DNA from: Dimorphilus gyrociliatus
Taxonomy: Eukaryota > Annelida > Polychaeta > Dinophilidae
Reading direction: 5' to 3'
Length of the DNA stretch: 41,212 bases
Assembly: GCA_904063045.1 (NCBI GenBank)
Contig: CAJFCJ010000005.1
Span: forward strand, 4,471,855-4,513,066
Below the pieces are notes generated by a model. That model was not told the origin of the DNA, did not search any database, and saw only the letters and a list, made by a program, of their open reading frames with translations. The position numbers and the translations under genes are program-made. Below, piece by piece: positions 9,754 to 21,197 of this stretch; within the stretch, counting starts at the first letter, position 1; every line of letters begins with the position of its first letter.

Positions 9754-11972
9754 TTAAACTGGTGAATAAATGTCAGAAGCTTTATCAAGTAAGTCCAGGG
9801 AGGTAATTGAGGCAATTTCAAATTGTTCCCATAAGCTGAATATTTTGCTTTGAATATTCTGATATGCTTTTCTTTGCTGTCTACAAATTTTCTGTTCACT
9901 GAGTAATTTTTTATATAGCTTTATCAAATCAGCTTCTCTTTTCAGTTCATCTAAAAGCAAATAGAATGCAGTGTTAGAGCAAAGATTCTTGTTAAGTGGA
10001 TGTGACAGAAAATGTCCACAAATTGGTGCTTTTACCCTAACCCTAACCCAGCCCTTAGCTGTACCTAACCTTTTCCATTACCCCTAACCCTTAGAGGAGA
10101 CCCTCCTAATTACAAATCAGTTGCTCTCTTCTTCTTCCTAACCATTTCTCAATCCAAATTTTTGTCTTGAAATTTCTCATTTGTGGACATTTTCTGTCAA
10201 CCCCTTGTTAAGCCTGTGATTTTTTGTAAAATAAAAAGAATATAGATGAGAATTTTTCTTATCTTCTCATTTAACCTGTCTCTTGTAATTGGATAGAATC
10301 TACTCACAATTTTCCATCACAAATACCATAATGTGTTCTGTCCTTATAGCCTCACCATATACAGACCATACCTCTGGTTTATAAAATCCATTTATCCATT
10401 GTGTCTCAATGTACTCTAATACAGACTTCATTTCAATAGCACTTATTTCTTTAATAGTCTTAAATGTTGGTTCTATCAGATCAGAGGGCAGGAATGGTAA
10501 TGCCATTAATTTCTTCATGATTCTATATTCAGCTTTTTTCTCCTTGTACATCTTACATAATCCTAATTCCTGGAAATAAATATGTCAGTTCTATCTAGAG
10601 CTCACATGCTAAATTAAAGTATTACTTGAATCTTTCTGTATATTGCCTGTGTCCAGTGAAAAACACACCCTTTAATGTTTGCTTCAGGATAAGTGAATGA
10701 TAGTGCTTTCCAAATAGCTTTTTCAAAGTCTACAACAACTTTTTTGGGGCTATGCCCATTTGTTAAATCTTGTATTGCCTGTTAATTTAACAAATTAGAT
10801 TATTCAATTTAAAATGCAAAATTATTGTACCTTAAATAATTTCTTGTAGGCTGTCTTTCCCTTGGATCCCATAAAAGCAAAAGCCATTGGAATTTGTTTT
10901 ATTTCTCCATTTTTTTTATAAATCCATGAATAGACAAAAGTTGATAAAAAGGGTCTTTCACACATTTAAATGTGCCATCCATAAACCATATTTTGCCTTT
11001 AGATAATAATTCAATTTGCTTTGTGGTTGAAAATATTTGTATTCTATCATTCTCCATTTGTATATCCATTGTAAAAAATCATCAGGAATAAATATTTTAG
11101 CCAAGTTGAAGTGAATACTTTGAGGTTCAGCTGGTCAAAACTTCTTTCTTGTCCAGTTTGCCAGTCTTGTACAATTATCTAGAGATGGAATAACTTCACT
11201 AGAACTACAATGTTTCACCAGAACATCTTCAGCTAAACATTTTCCTGAACTACTGATATCTTTATTACAAGCATTTTTTAGTTCATTCCTAATCATTAAT
11301 TTTTTTTCCAGATCAGGTACTCTTTCATGAGAATTGGATAACTTTCCAGGATAAAAACTGTTCCCATGCTGACTAACTGTTGCTGAACATTTATTTCTTT
11401 TGTTCCTAACACTGCATATCCAGAATGTTGTCTTGTTTCTTTTCTCTTTAATATTGTAGCAGAAATTGTTGAAAAGTAGCAAATCTTTTCCTTTCTGGCT
11501 CATTCCCTTTAAGATTTTAAATGAATAACTTTCTTTCTCACAATCTGATTTTGGAGAAACTATAAATGAAACTTCCATCATATTATTTTGTTGAGCTGGA
11601 AGATCTTCATAGAAAAACATTGTTTGATTCCATATTACTGCCATTTGTATCATTTCCACTTGAATTTCCACAATGATTTTCACAAACAATAGTTTGCTCA
11701 TTTCTATTATTTGCTGTATGAAAATTTGGTGTTTGACTTATTTCTTCATTAACAGATGCACTAGAAGGTAGTCTTTGCAGTGTAACAATGCATTTCTTCA
11801 TTGATATGTCACAGCAAATGTAACAATAAAATGATTGATCTGTGAAAAAACATAAAAACATATTTGTAAGGAAGGATAGTGACAAAAAACTTAAACAAAC
11901 CTTTATAATCCAAACATTTCTTGTGTATTTTAAATAAATGACAGCAAAACTAGCAATTTGGGAAAAATTCAA
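9754..11972 (-). pseudogene. FLYWCH zinc finger - MULE transposase, spliced, frame-broken
   Basis: Minus-strand coding pieces read, in order: a Cys/His-rich N-terminus (HKKCLDYKD, then after an intron YCYICCDISMKKC, about 11830-11970); a FLYWCH zinc finger (11340-11540: GKDLLLFNNFCYN, TTFWICSV, CSATV, then NSH); the MULE core with WFMDGTFKCV (first catalytic Asp, about 11000), KQIPMAFAFMGSKGK, the VVVDFEKAIWKALS second Asp motif and GCVFHWTQAIYRKIQ. After that come LPFLPSDLI, WSVYGEAIRTEH and a C-terminal helical exon ending DIYSPV at 9754. Introns at 10779-10830 (52 nt), 10570-10625 (56 nt) and 9951-10307 have proper GT-AG ends and join conserved protein. Breaks: an in-frame TGA at 11135, single-base losses in homopolymers at 10910-10917 and 11073-11078, and a shift near 11617. 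The RTNN signature is RTEH here. Confidence 0.85.
9997..10203. mobile_element. MITE with 9-bp target-site duplication, nested in the MULE transposase intron
   Basis: Perfect 20-bp inverted repeats GACAGAAAATGTCCACAAAT at 10004-10023 and its complement at 10179-10198, with looser similarity out to the ends. The direct repeat CTTGTTAAG flanks it at 9988-9996 and 10204-10212. A 9-bp duplication and this terminus suit a non-autonomous Mutator-like element. The interior (10033-10095) is rich in CCCTAACCC-type motifs. It encodes nothing. Confidence 0.85.
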
Positions 11973-12240
11973 AGCTGGTGAAATTACAGCAAGTCAACTT
12001 CCTGAAATGTCTTTTGAAGTGTATTATTAATCTCTGTACTTCTGTTTTCTGTAGTTTGTTAATGTCAAAATATATTTCAATAAATTTGGAAAATCATTTA
12101 GATATAAATTATTATTTTTTTGACTAATTTTAAATTTCTAGAATTAATATTCAAACCTGGCTAAAAATAATATAGCATTCTTTTGAATAGTCTGCCCTGG
12201 AACATTTTCTACCACTTTGGGGATGTTTTCTGTTGGCCTC

Positions 12241-12968
12241 AATTCTGACAAGTGAATTTGTACTTTTTTTGCAGGAGTTATATTGTTTAGTATCTGTACT
12301 TCTTGTGCTGAAGCTCAATCACTACCAAATGCTTGAAATCTTCTACCATAACTCAAAAATGTAAAAAGGACAATAAAAAAGTATGGAAAATAGATAGTTG
12401 GAAGTTTTTGGTTATTCCATCAAGATTACCATTAAAAATAATATACTTGAGTGATATTGGCAATGTCAATGAAAGAGTGAGATAAAAGGTTTTGAAATTA
12501 AAATGTTTGTTTTCTCTCTTACTAATTACTCTAAAAAGCCCTCTTCAAACCAAATTGTGAATGCGATTTGAATAAAACAGATGCATTATGGGCTTGCCAA
12601 AACATCTGCTGTACTACATGGTACATAATATTTATAATTTTAACCATTAATTAAAAGTTGGCCTATTAATAGCTTATGCTTTTGAAGCAATGAAATGTCA
12701 TCATTTTACATTGTTGATTTCAAAGGACAGATCAAAGCTCAATACTATGAGGAAAAAGATAATGAGACATCAATTGTTAAAAAAACAAGAAGTACTGGTC
12801 TTCTGGGAAGAATTTTTAAAAATTTCTCATCTTGAAAATTTAATTTTTATAAATTCAAGAGTTCAAGTAAGAAAATAGTAATTTTTTTTTATTCTTATAA
12901 TGTTATCTTTGGTTTCTGATTTCAGGAATTCAGAAAAATATTCAAGTGAATTTTGTTAATTAAAAGAG
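12241..12968. other. Intergenic, possible upstream exon of the RING frame
   Basis: Mostly AT-rich without features. At about 12692-12830 there are two overlapping short plus-strand frames, one of about 46 codons starting MSSFYIVDFKGQ, ended by TGA. A donor-like CAA/GTAAG at 12871 and AG sites before 12969 would allow a splice into the RING frame, but the upstream frame carries the stop. I cannot support a complete gene. Confidence 0.3.
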
Positions 12969-13166
12969 ATGTTGGAGTGTAAAATATGCTATAATAACTT
13001 GGCTAATACTCTGTTTCTCCCTTGTAGTCATTTACCAAGCTGCATAGACTGTACAATGAAACTGTCAAGATTAGAATGCACATGCTGTCAGAATTTGATT
13101 AAAGGATATGTCATTATAAAAAGCGATACTGATATATTGAACTTGAATTCTTCAAGTGAGAAATAA
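12969..13166 (+). CDS. Small RING-HC finger protein or RING exon (partial)
   Basis: 65 codons beginning at an ATG. The residues form a C3HC4-type RING: C-K-I-C, LPCSHLPSC (C-x-H), C-I-D-C and C-T-C-C, followed by an IKGYVIIK tail. Spacing and the tail resemble the C-terminal RING of IAP-type E3 ubiquitin ligases, where the RING recruits a ubiquitin-charged E2. No BIR or other partner domain is visible nearby, and a stop codon lies just upstream in frame. It is therefore an orphan RING, the last exon of a gene I cannot trace, or a relic. The Cys-Cys at the last ligand pair is slightly unusual but keeps the C-x2-C spacing. Confidence 0.5.
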   Translation: MLECKICYNNLANTLFLPCSHLPSCIDCTMKLSRLECTCCQNLIKGYVIIKSDTDILNLNSSSEK

Positions 13167-14002
13167 ACAGGAATAAACAGGAATATATGAATATGATGCC
13201 AAACTAGACTGTAGAATTTGTAGGGTTTGGATAATTTTCATTCTAAACTAAATTTAATTTTAACTTTTTTTCAGGTCATTTTAGGATGAACATCAGGGTT
13301 AGGAATCACAAAATGAAAGAAGTTTTTTTGTTTTAGCTTTAAGTTATGTTATTAGTCTATTCAATATAAATTTGAATAAATGTTGGTCTAAGTACTTGAA
13401 TTTGGACAGCTATTTCAAAACATATGTGTGAAAAACATTGTACCTCTCTTGGTAAATGATTGGAAAGGACAAATACAGTTTTGACGAACCAGAAATTCCT
13501 ACAATTACAATTCAACAAAGTACAGATGTCATCTATCATTCCATGGGTAGATTTCATTTGTAAAAAAATGATTGATTTTTTTAAAAGTTAAATTTTTCAT
13601 TTTTTAGTTATTACAATTGAAATTAAAATAGAGAGGCAATTGGCAGACTTATTAAGGAAGATCAAACTTCATCTCAGATAGTAATTACCAAAAAATTGGT
13701 TATTTGTCAAAGGGCTGTTAGGAACATGATTAAAGACCTGAGGATCTGTATGATGCAGAATCAAGGAAGGCTTCTTTGGCCCACAAACACACTTCATCTC
13801 AACATGGAAAACAGCTAACAATTGCTAAATCAGCTGAAAAACTGCAATGTAAAGCTTTATGGGAGCTTGTGAAAAAATTCAAATCTGAGTGACAAGTTCA
13901 ATGTTTTTAAATCTAAATGTCTAACAGCTGATGCAAAAAAAAATTGAAACAATAATAAACACAATTTTGTAAAGGATAATTGTTTATTTCATATCAAGTT
14001 AG
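13167..14002. other. Intergenic with a short transposase-like relic
   Basis: At 13639-13743 a 35-codon stretch reads IGRLIKEDQTSSQIVITKKL and then RAVRNMIKDL, which has the look of a Tc1-type helix-turn-helix, but it is too short and isolated for certainty. The rest is AT-rich. An AATAAA on the minus strand near 13985 could serve the receptor gene ending at 14003. Confidence 0.35.
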
Positions 14003-17000
14003 TCACTTTTCGAATAGTATTTGTACGGCATTCTGCTTCATATATAATTTTTCTTCATTTGAAACTAACTGCAAAAAATTTATTGTTGATTTTTGTAACA
14101 TTTTCTTTAACAGTTGACCAAACATAAAAATATCTTTCATATCATAATTTTCTTCAAGTTTATGTAGTTTCTTTATCAACAGTTGGCATCTTTTTCTATT
14201 TTTTGCTAAATGCTTTTTTTCAGGCAAATTTTAAAAAATTTATATATTTATAGAAATTCTTACATAGAATGTCACAGTATTGAATGATATATCCTCATTA
14301 AAGGCAAGATTACCCGAATGACAAAATATTATTGCTGTTATTATAGATTTTGCCATAGATACAATATTCTTATGACTAAATATAAAAAAATACATTTTAT
14401 ATGCTTTTGTCAAGTTTAGTGCATTTATATCATGGGTCAGATAGTGGTTTCCCATATTATTTATGAAATTTAAATCTGTTTTAATATGAATAACCTGTTT
14501 AATAAGGTGATTTGAAAAAAAAAGGTATACACACATGTTTCAAAATTATCTTCCTTCTCAGCTTCGTATTTTGCAATCCTGTGAATTTGAAAATGGAAAT
14601 AAAATATTTGTAATAATTGTATCACAGGCTATTTAACAAACAATATTTGTCTCTGCCTATCTCTATGAGCTCTAATGTCAGATAGAACATCTTTCAAAAT
14701 ATATAACAAAGGATTTACTACTGAATTCAATGGAAGCATGATAACAACTAGTGCAGTGTATACTTCATTTGATACAGTCAAATTGAAAAACACTGAATAT
14801 ACACCTTAAAAATGGAAAAAAGGGTAACTGGCTATATAATTTGCTAACAATACAACATTCAATTATATTTTTAAATATTTTTAAAAACCTAAAAATGAAA
14901 TCGGTAGCCAACACAAAATATTTGTTATAACAACTAAAAATGATCGAAACTTAATTTTGTTTTACAAGATCTTATATTTGGATTTCTCAAGAAATCTTTT
15001 TGATTTTACAGTTTCTCTCCATATTTTAAAATACAATCCACAAATCACTGTACATGCCAATCCAACAAAACAACCAAAAAATAGAAAAGAATAGAACCAG
15101 CCTTCCTTTTTGGTACTGGAGATATGTAATGTAAAACACACTGAACTTTTGGAGTAGTAGTCCTAAATATAACAGAAAACTATGAAGAATAATTTTGACT
15201 ATTTAAACTACATTTGTTTTTCATACATTATAAATAGGTAATGGGAGGATTGATATTAAAATTGACCATAGCCAGATGAAAATAATACTATACCTAAGAA
15301 ATTTTTTATCAAAATCTTTCAATATAGGAGAATTAATTTTTTTATATCTTTCAATTGTTATAAACAATAAACTCAATGTAGATAATTGAATTGAGAAACT
15401 TGCAAAACTTCCAATTGTTGAACAAGTTATACTTCTTTTCCAAAAGAAGTCATTTTCAACATATTCTCCTCTGAACACCAAGTCAGTTATTCCAATAGAA
15501 ATGAAATATATTGCAATATTCAAATCTGCAAAAGCCAGACTCAAAAGGAAATTATTTCTCTTTCTTTTTGCTGACAAAATAGTTTGATATAACAATGAGA
15601 AAATGTTTTCAATAAATGATGTAATATTAATTATCCATAAGAGAATACGTATCAATCTTGATTGTAATAAATCACCGCAAGAACTAAATAATGATTTGTT
15701 TGGTTGACAATGTTTAATATTTTTCAAATATTTCCTTGCAAAGCAACACAACTCGAAATAATCACTTGAAAGATTTACAAGCATTTTTAAATTCTTCACT
15801 AGATATTTACTATTTTCCATATATAAAAAAGTTTTTTCTAGTAATAATAGCTCAAGAGAAAATAAGTCAGAAAATGATTTGGTCTCAATGTTGTTGATTT
15901 TGCATTTGCTTAAATCAAGATATTGAAGTTTTGTACAATTAGCAAAATATTTATATGAAATTCTAGACAAATTTGTGTTTGCAAGAATAAGTTTTCTTAG
16001 ATTTGGAAAAATCTGGAATGAAAACTTTCCCAAAAATAATTTATTACTTTTAAGATTTAAAACTTGAAGTTTTTTTAATGAATCTTTTAATACATTTTGA
16101 AAAAATATTTTTCTATTGTTTTCAATATTAAGAGAGAATACATTAGGAAACACATTTATAATGTCTGATATATCTATTATACTTAAAGATACTGTTAAAT
16201 ATACTACAGTGAAATATTGTCTTTGGAAGTATGTTTTAAAAGACATTTCAAACTGTGATATATGAACATTTTTCCAATAATATAGCTCATTAACATTTAA
16301 CCAGAGGTTAGTTGCCTGCTTAAAATCACACATTAAAGTGTGGAAGAACTCACATGTGCACCTGGTAGGACAATTGTTTGAACTTTTGCAAAACATCTCA
16401 TCATTTCCCAGAAGGCAATCTACTATCTTATTACATATATCTGAAGTGGGAATATACAACAACTCATTTCTACATTTAAAAAATCCTCTTGGTATAAAGT
16501 TTTCTGGTTTTTATAGGTTTAATTTATAAAAATGGATTGAAAGATTACTGTTTAATAAAAAAATACCACAATCATCTTCATCATCATGTGCAGGACAATG
16601 AGAAACTCCATCACAAACTTGTTTAATTGAAATGCAATAACCCTTTGACCTACATAAATATTCACCAACATGGCATTTTGTAATATCACATTGATGAAAC
16701 TCATAAGGAACATGAGTTTTTGTGAGTAAATTGCCCATTGAATTATACTCTAAATGACAATTTTTATGTTGTTTTACATCCCTTTCTATTATTTGAGCAC
16801 AGTTTTCCTCTAGCATAATGTCAGTTGAATGTTTTTCTATACAGGGTTGAATGCCTTCATCAGCTGAATTGCTGCAGTCATGGTGGAAATCACATGTTCT
16901 TTCTATTGGTATATGCATATTATCACACAAAAAAAGTTTTTTCCATCCTAAGAATAAGTCAAATGAAATGGTTAGAAACATATTTTTTTAATTTCATTTT

Positions 17001-20000
17001 GATCCTACCAGTGGAATTTTTGTCTACTACTGAGCAAAAAAGTTCATCACTTTCATCAAAACAGTTAATTTCACTGTTGCAAAATTCACTTTTATTAATG
17101 CATTGTCCATTTTTACATCTAAAAACACAGAAACATCTGAAGAGTTTGTAATTAAAAAATAGTTTTTTAAGAATGCACCTTTGACTTGAGTCACAATATT
17201 CCCATTCTATTGAAAAAAAATTCATGACAAAAGAGCATTTTATGTTGGTCTTACCACAATCTCTTTCATCCTCAGAGTTTGGACAATTTGGTATATGATC
17301 ACAAACTTTTTTATAATTTATGTGAAAAGAATGGTTACAATAAAAGAGATCACTTTCTGGGCAATTTATTTCATCTTCCCCTAAAAAGCAATCAGTTTTT
17401 CCATCACATACATTTATCTCATTAATATATATCTCAATATTTGGGCATAAAAACATATTGCTTTCAACTGGACTCTTTGTTACATTTTTAATTTCCAATT
17501 GTTCACTCAGTGACTTTTTTGTTTTTGTAGTTTCAACTGTGAGGGCAAAATTCAGTTTGGTTTTGTATATAGATACTAAAATCTTTGAACCAGGAGAAAA
17601 AAACATGTTTAGGACTATTTCAATCAGTCAGACTGATTTAATAGGAACAATCCTAGACATTTTCTCCATGATCCTAGAATAATTACTTGCTGCTTCAATG
17701 CACACAACTTTTGTTATATCAAGAGTGTGACACCCTGAAATGTCAATGCTATATGGTCTAAAAACAGTTGTATCTGACCATCCTAAGTCAGATTGTAGCT
17801 TATTTGAATCTCCATATACAAAACAGTCTGTTAATTTTGTTGGTTTACTTGATTTTTCTGTACCACGTAGCAATGCTTTACAAAATCCAGGTACTCTACA
17901 ATATTTTATTTAAAAAAATGACTAATAAAAGCAACTTATTAGTGAACTAACAAATTAGTATCATCAAAGCTTGTAAAATCAAAAGGTATTCCATCCAAAT
18001 GTAGTGTTATTGATCTATTTCTATGATTCTTTATAGTTTTCATTTCTAGTTTTTATTGTATGATCAAGTCTTATTCATAGTTAAGACAAAAGACTAGTTT
18101 CATACTTCCTGGGAATATAGTCTTTTTTTTTAACATTGCTTTCAAAAGGGGAATATCATTTGTCAAAGAGAGAGTTCTTATTTTATCTAATGTATGCAAA
18201 AAACTGTAGCTTTCAGGTGATATAAAAGCAAGGGTACTATTGTTATTTATGCAAATTTTTTCACTCTGACTAATTGATACTTTCTTTTCAAGTGTCAAAT
18301 GTAAAAAACATACATTCTTGTAGAGAAATGATTTTTCATTCTTACAAACTTTATAAACAAGAATAAATATTTAAACATTTTGTTTTTGCCCAATGCCCAC
18401 CTTTTTGACTACTATTAAGGTTACTGCTGCATGTTATAATTATTGGTGACTTTGGATACACACCCAGTTCTTTCATTGAAGATTCAAATATTCCTTTCAC
18501 AAAGTCATCATCAATTTCTAAGGAGCAAGAAGATGAATCTCCAGATTTCAAACATTTCATTGATGCATAATAAAATCTTGTAACACTAAAAGGAAATGTA
18601 ATTTTTGAAATGACACCATAATCAAAACCAAAAGATTGGCATATATTTATGATATTGTTAAATTTGAATGATTCAAAATTTGGTTGATACCAAATATTCT
18701 TATAATAGATTTGTACATTTCCAGAGAATTCAATATAGGTGTGTGTTTGCCCAAAATTTAAAATGCTTTGGTCAATACTAAAGAGTCTATAGTGATAGTC
18801 TGTCAAGAAAATTTTTAAATCATCTTTATATGAAGTTTACTGCAAAAAAGAAATGAACCTTTGTAATTATCTTCCTCACATCTTACTGATAAGGTATATG
18901 CTTGCCTATCTAGGTCATTTAAGTTACAAGTGGTGAAGTCATCCGCAGACAAATCACAATTGTAGAAAGAAAATACTACATTATGTAAATGAAACACCTT
19001 TCTGTAAGTGCAGTCAGCTTGTCTCTGTAATAACAAGATTTTTTGTTTATGGAAAAAATCAACAGCATAAGCAAGCCTTCACCAGCTGCCATGAATGTAT
19101 TATTTGAAATATAGGATATACTGTTTTATTTAAAGTTGCACACAAAGATTTAGCAACTTTATCACCATTTTCAGTCCTTTGAAATGTCAAAGGCAACATT
19201 CCCAACTTTTTAGAATAAAACACAAACATTGTGCCAAAAGGTAAAGAATCCTCATAAACATATTTTTGCATACTTTTCAGCATTGGAACAACTTTTACAT
19301 CTGAAGGAAAAAAAACTAAGTTTTCTCTGTTAATATGATTAGTATTATTACCTTTTAATTCAGGGTAAAAACAATACAATCTGATTAAGTCTGCTTTGTT
19401 AGTTTGTGGAAGTTGATTGATCTTTTTAAAAGTTAAATTTTTGAAAGGAACAACAAAATATTCTCTGGAATATTCAAAATCACTGTCACCATAAAATTGT
19501 GCCTTTTCACACACATGATTGCGCTTTTCAGCATTTTTTATATACACCTGAAATGATGCTTTATTCAATCTCCTGAAAATTGGATACTGATTAGTCTTTG
19601 CATTGTCTGTACCAAATTTACCAGTGAAAATAACTGAAGCATATAAAACAGTATAAAAATGCTAGTCATTGCTTTTAACTTGAGATACTAAAGTGTTAAT
19701 GACACTTACATGGTACATCAATTTTAAAACATTTTATACAGCTGAGGTGTCTTTTATAATCAAAATGTGTGACTTTATGCCTATGGAAATAATCTTTTTT
19801 GAACATTTTCAGTGATTAAAAGAAATCCTATTAATTAGCTATTAATCTGTGCAGAGTCATCTACTATCTATTTTTTTTGTGTTAATTTCTAAACTCTAAA
19901 ACAGCCCCTAGCAAAGTTTTCCACTAAAAATTGCAGAGTCAATTCATCTTGCCATACTTGATATTTTGAGACTGGGCAGTTGACATCAAAAATAAACCAT

Positions 20001-20938
20001 TACTCTAAACCTATGAAAATTATCTTTTTAAGTATTACAAATGGGAGGTCAGCACAAAATACAAAACACAAATTAAGGCTAGATTTTTGACTGAAAATGG
20101 CAAAGCGAAAGTCTTGTTTGGGAGGGTTTCAACTAACAATTAGGGTAAGAAGATTATATGGGAACAAGACTTGGGTGTGGGTAAATGCAATAATTTGTGG
20201 ACATTTACAGTTGCATCCTGCCAATATCAAGACTACATTTTATTTGTTTTATTCATAGAAGGTTTGGAGGAATTCTTCTAAGGGGTCAGAGCTTAAAGTA
20301 GAATGTGGAAAACTTATAGGGTTTGGAAAACTTTTGTTTTGATTTTCTTAGGTCATGCAGGACTGAACTGAGGGTTAGAAAGTACTAAATTTAGAGAATC
20401 TTGTTAGCTGATGGAATTAGCATTAGTGTAAAATATCAAAAAATAGGATGTTTTCTCCCATAAGACATTTTTAGAGTAGGTCAAATTCTTTCATTAAAAA
20501 AATTGTTTTTTACATACACTGCCACTCTGTCCTCAACAAATTGTAGATAAACTGTACCATTTAGTTCTGTAAAATGTTATCAAAAGTTTATATTCAATTG
20601 ATTGATTTAATACAACAGCTGCCTTCATGTTCACAGAGTTGGATTGTAACCCATATGTTGTCATATCCCATTGCATTACAAATCTTCAACCACTTCATTG
20701 CAAGTTCAACAGATTCAAGGGAGTAGCCAACTGTCTCTATCTGACCTTTAAATGATAATTTCAATATACCAAAAGTATATTCAATTCCTTCTCCAAGTGG
20801 TTGTATGAAAAATGTTGCATTCTTCTCATCTAACACACTATACGATATGTCCCAATAGTATAATGGACAATGTTGTGAATAAATAAAAGAAACAATATAC
20901 AATGAAAATAGCTGCTTATACAGAAAACAAATTTGCAT
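14003..20938 (-). CDS. Chimeric receptor: SRCR x3 - C-type lectin - LDLa x6 - LRR - 7TM GPCR with long tail
   Basis: Seventeen exons (20614-20938, 19083-19633, 18859-19024, 18401-18799, 18106-18348, 17687-17893, 17255-17536, 17179-17206, 17009-17118, 16567-16947, 15227-16503, 14889-15162, 14642-14804, 14535-14578, 14264-14475, 14003-14212; one may be split further) join in phase to 1,624 codons. Order: signal peptide; three divergent SRCR domains (to about residue 480); a C-type-lectin-like domain (481-630); six LDLa modules (CNSEINCFDESDELFC type); LRRNT (CPTRCTC) and about seven LRRs; a CCFAR...SSCGDLL hinge; TM1-4; TM5; TM6 with NILCWLPI; TM7 with NPLLY. LDLa-LRR-7TM is the relaxin-receptor/GRL101 class of LGRs, which signal through G proteins at the plasma membrane. 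The approximately 165-residue tail has a DIFMFGQLLKKML segment resembling kinase helix F. Codon 1390 is an in-frame TAA (14962-14964) in intracellular loop 3; everything after it stays open. Exon boundaries at 17686 and 17893 are the least certain. Confidence 0.8.
19634..20613 (-). other. Long first intron of the chimeric receptor
   Basis: About 980 nt, against 50-65 nt for most introns of the gene. It joins the signal-peptide/SRCR1 exon to the rest in phase. It contains a degraded MITE-terminus copy (ATTTGTGGACATTTACAG, 20193-20210) and other repeat-like sequence, suggesting growth by transposon insertion. No coding signal seen. Confidence 0.6.
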
Positions 20939-21197
20939 AATTTAAAATAAAAGTGATGAAGTGGTGTTATAATTTATATACACATTGTTTTAAAATATCA
21001 GATTTCCTTTTTTAAGTACAGATCTAATATTTAGATATTCATTTCTTGTGCAATTTGATATTTACTATATTATTATAGCACATAGTGTTAAAGAAAACTA
21101 AAGAAGGTTGCTATAAGTTAAAGAAAATTTTTTTTCAAAGTTTTGTTTCATTTCTACCCTAATTCCTCTTTTAGCATTAATACTGAAATGTTCTGCT
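20939..21197. other. Divergent intergenic space left of the gap
   Basis: AT-rich, no gene. It should hold the promoter of the receptor gene (minus) and perhaps the 5' part of the lectin gene (plus), but no motif stands out. Confidence 0.4.

Larger units (their letters stand above)
9503..12240 (-). mobile_element. FLYWCH-MULE DNA transposon (inferred full extent)
   Basis: The decayed transposase (9754-11972) is flanked by related inverted motifs. On the left are four 16-bp units of GGAGAAAATGTCCACT type (9509-9572). On the right are TGGAACATTTTCTACCAC (12198-12215) and GGGATGTTTTCTGTTGG (12220-12236), inverse of those units over their 10-11 bp cores. Mutator-like elements often have TIRs built of sub-repeats. 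The end points are inferred from these motifs only; I did not find a convincing target-site duplication for the whole element. Confidence 0.5.

Noticed and set aside
14629-14631. TAG as the true end of the GPCR
   Set aside because: A GTTTGT donor just before it and an acceptor at 14579 give a 63-nt intron and keep a long open, in-phase tail through three further exons, so I prefer the longer model.
14953-14970. A mini-intron removing the in-frame TAA of the receptor
   Set aside because: The only GT-AG pair there spans 16 nt, too short to splice, and its removal would shift the frame.
16338-16529. Plus-strand frames within the receptor and giant genes (for example 16338-16529, 24178-24525, 27105-27407)
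   Set aside because: They are antisense shadows of well-supported minus-strand exons; the Cys-rich EGF array in particular yields long opposite-strand frames.
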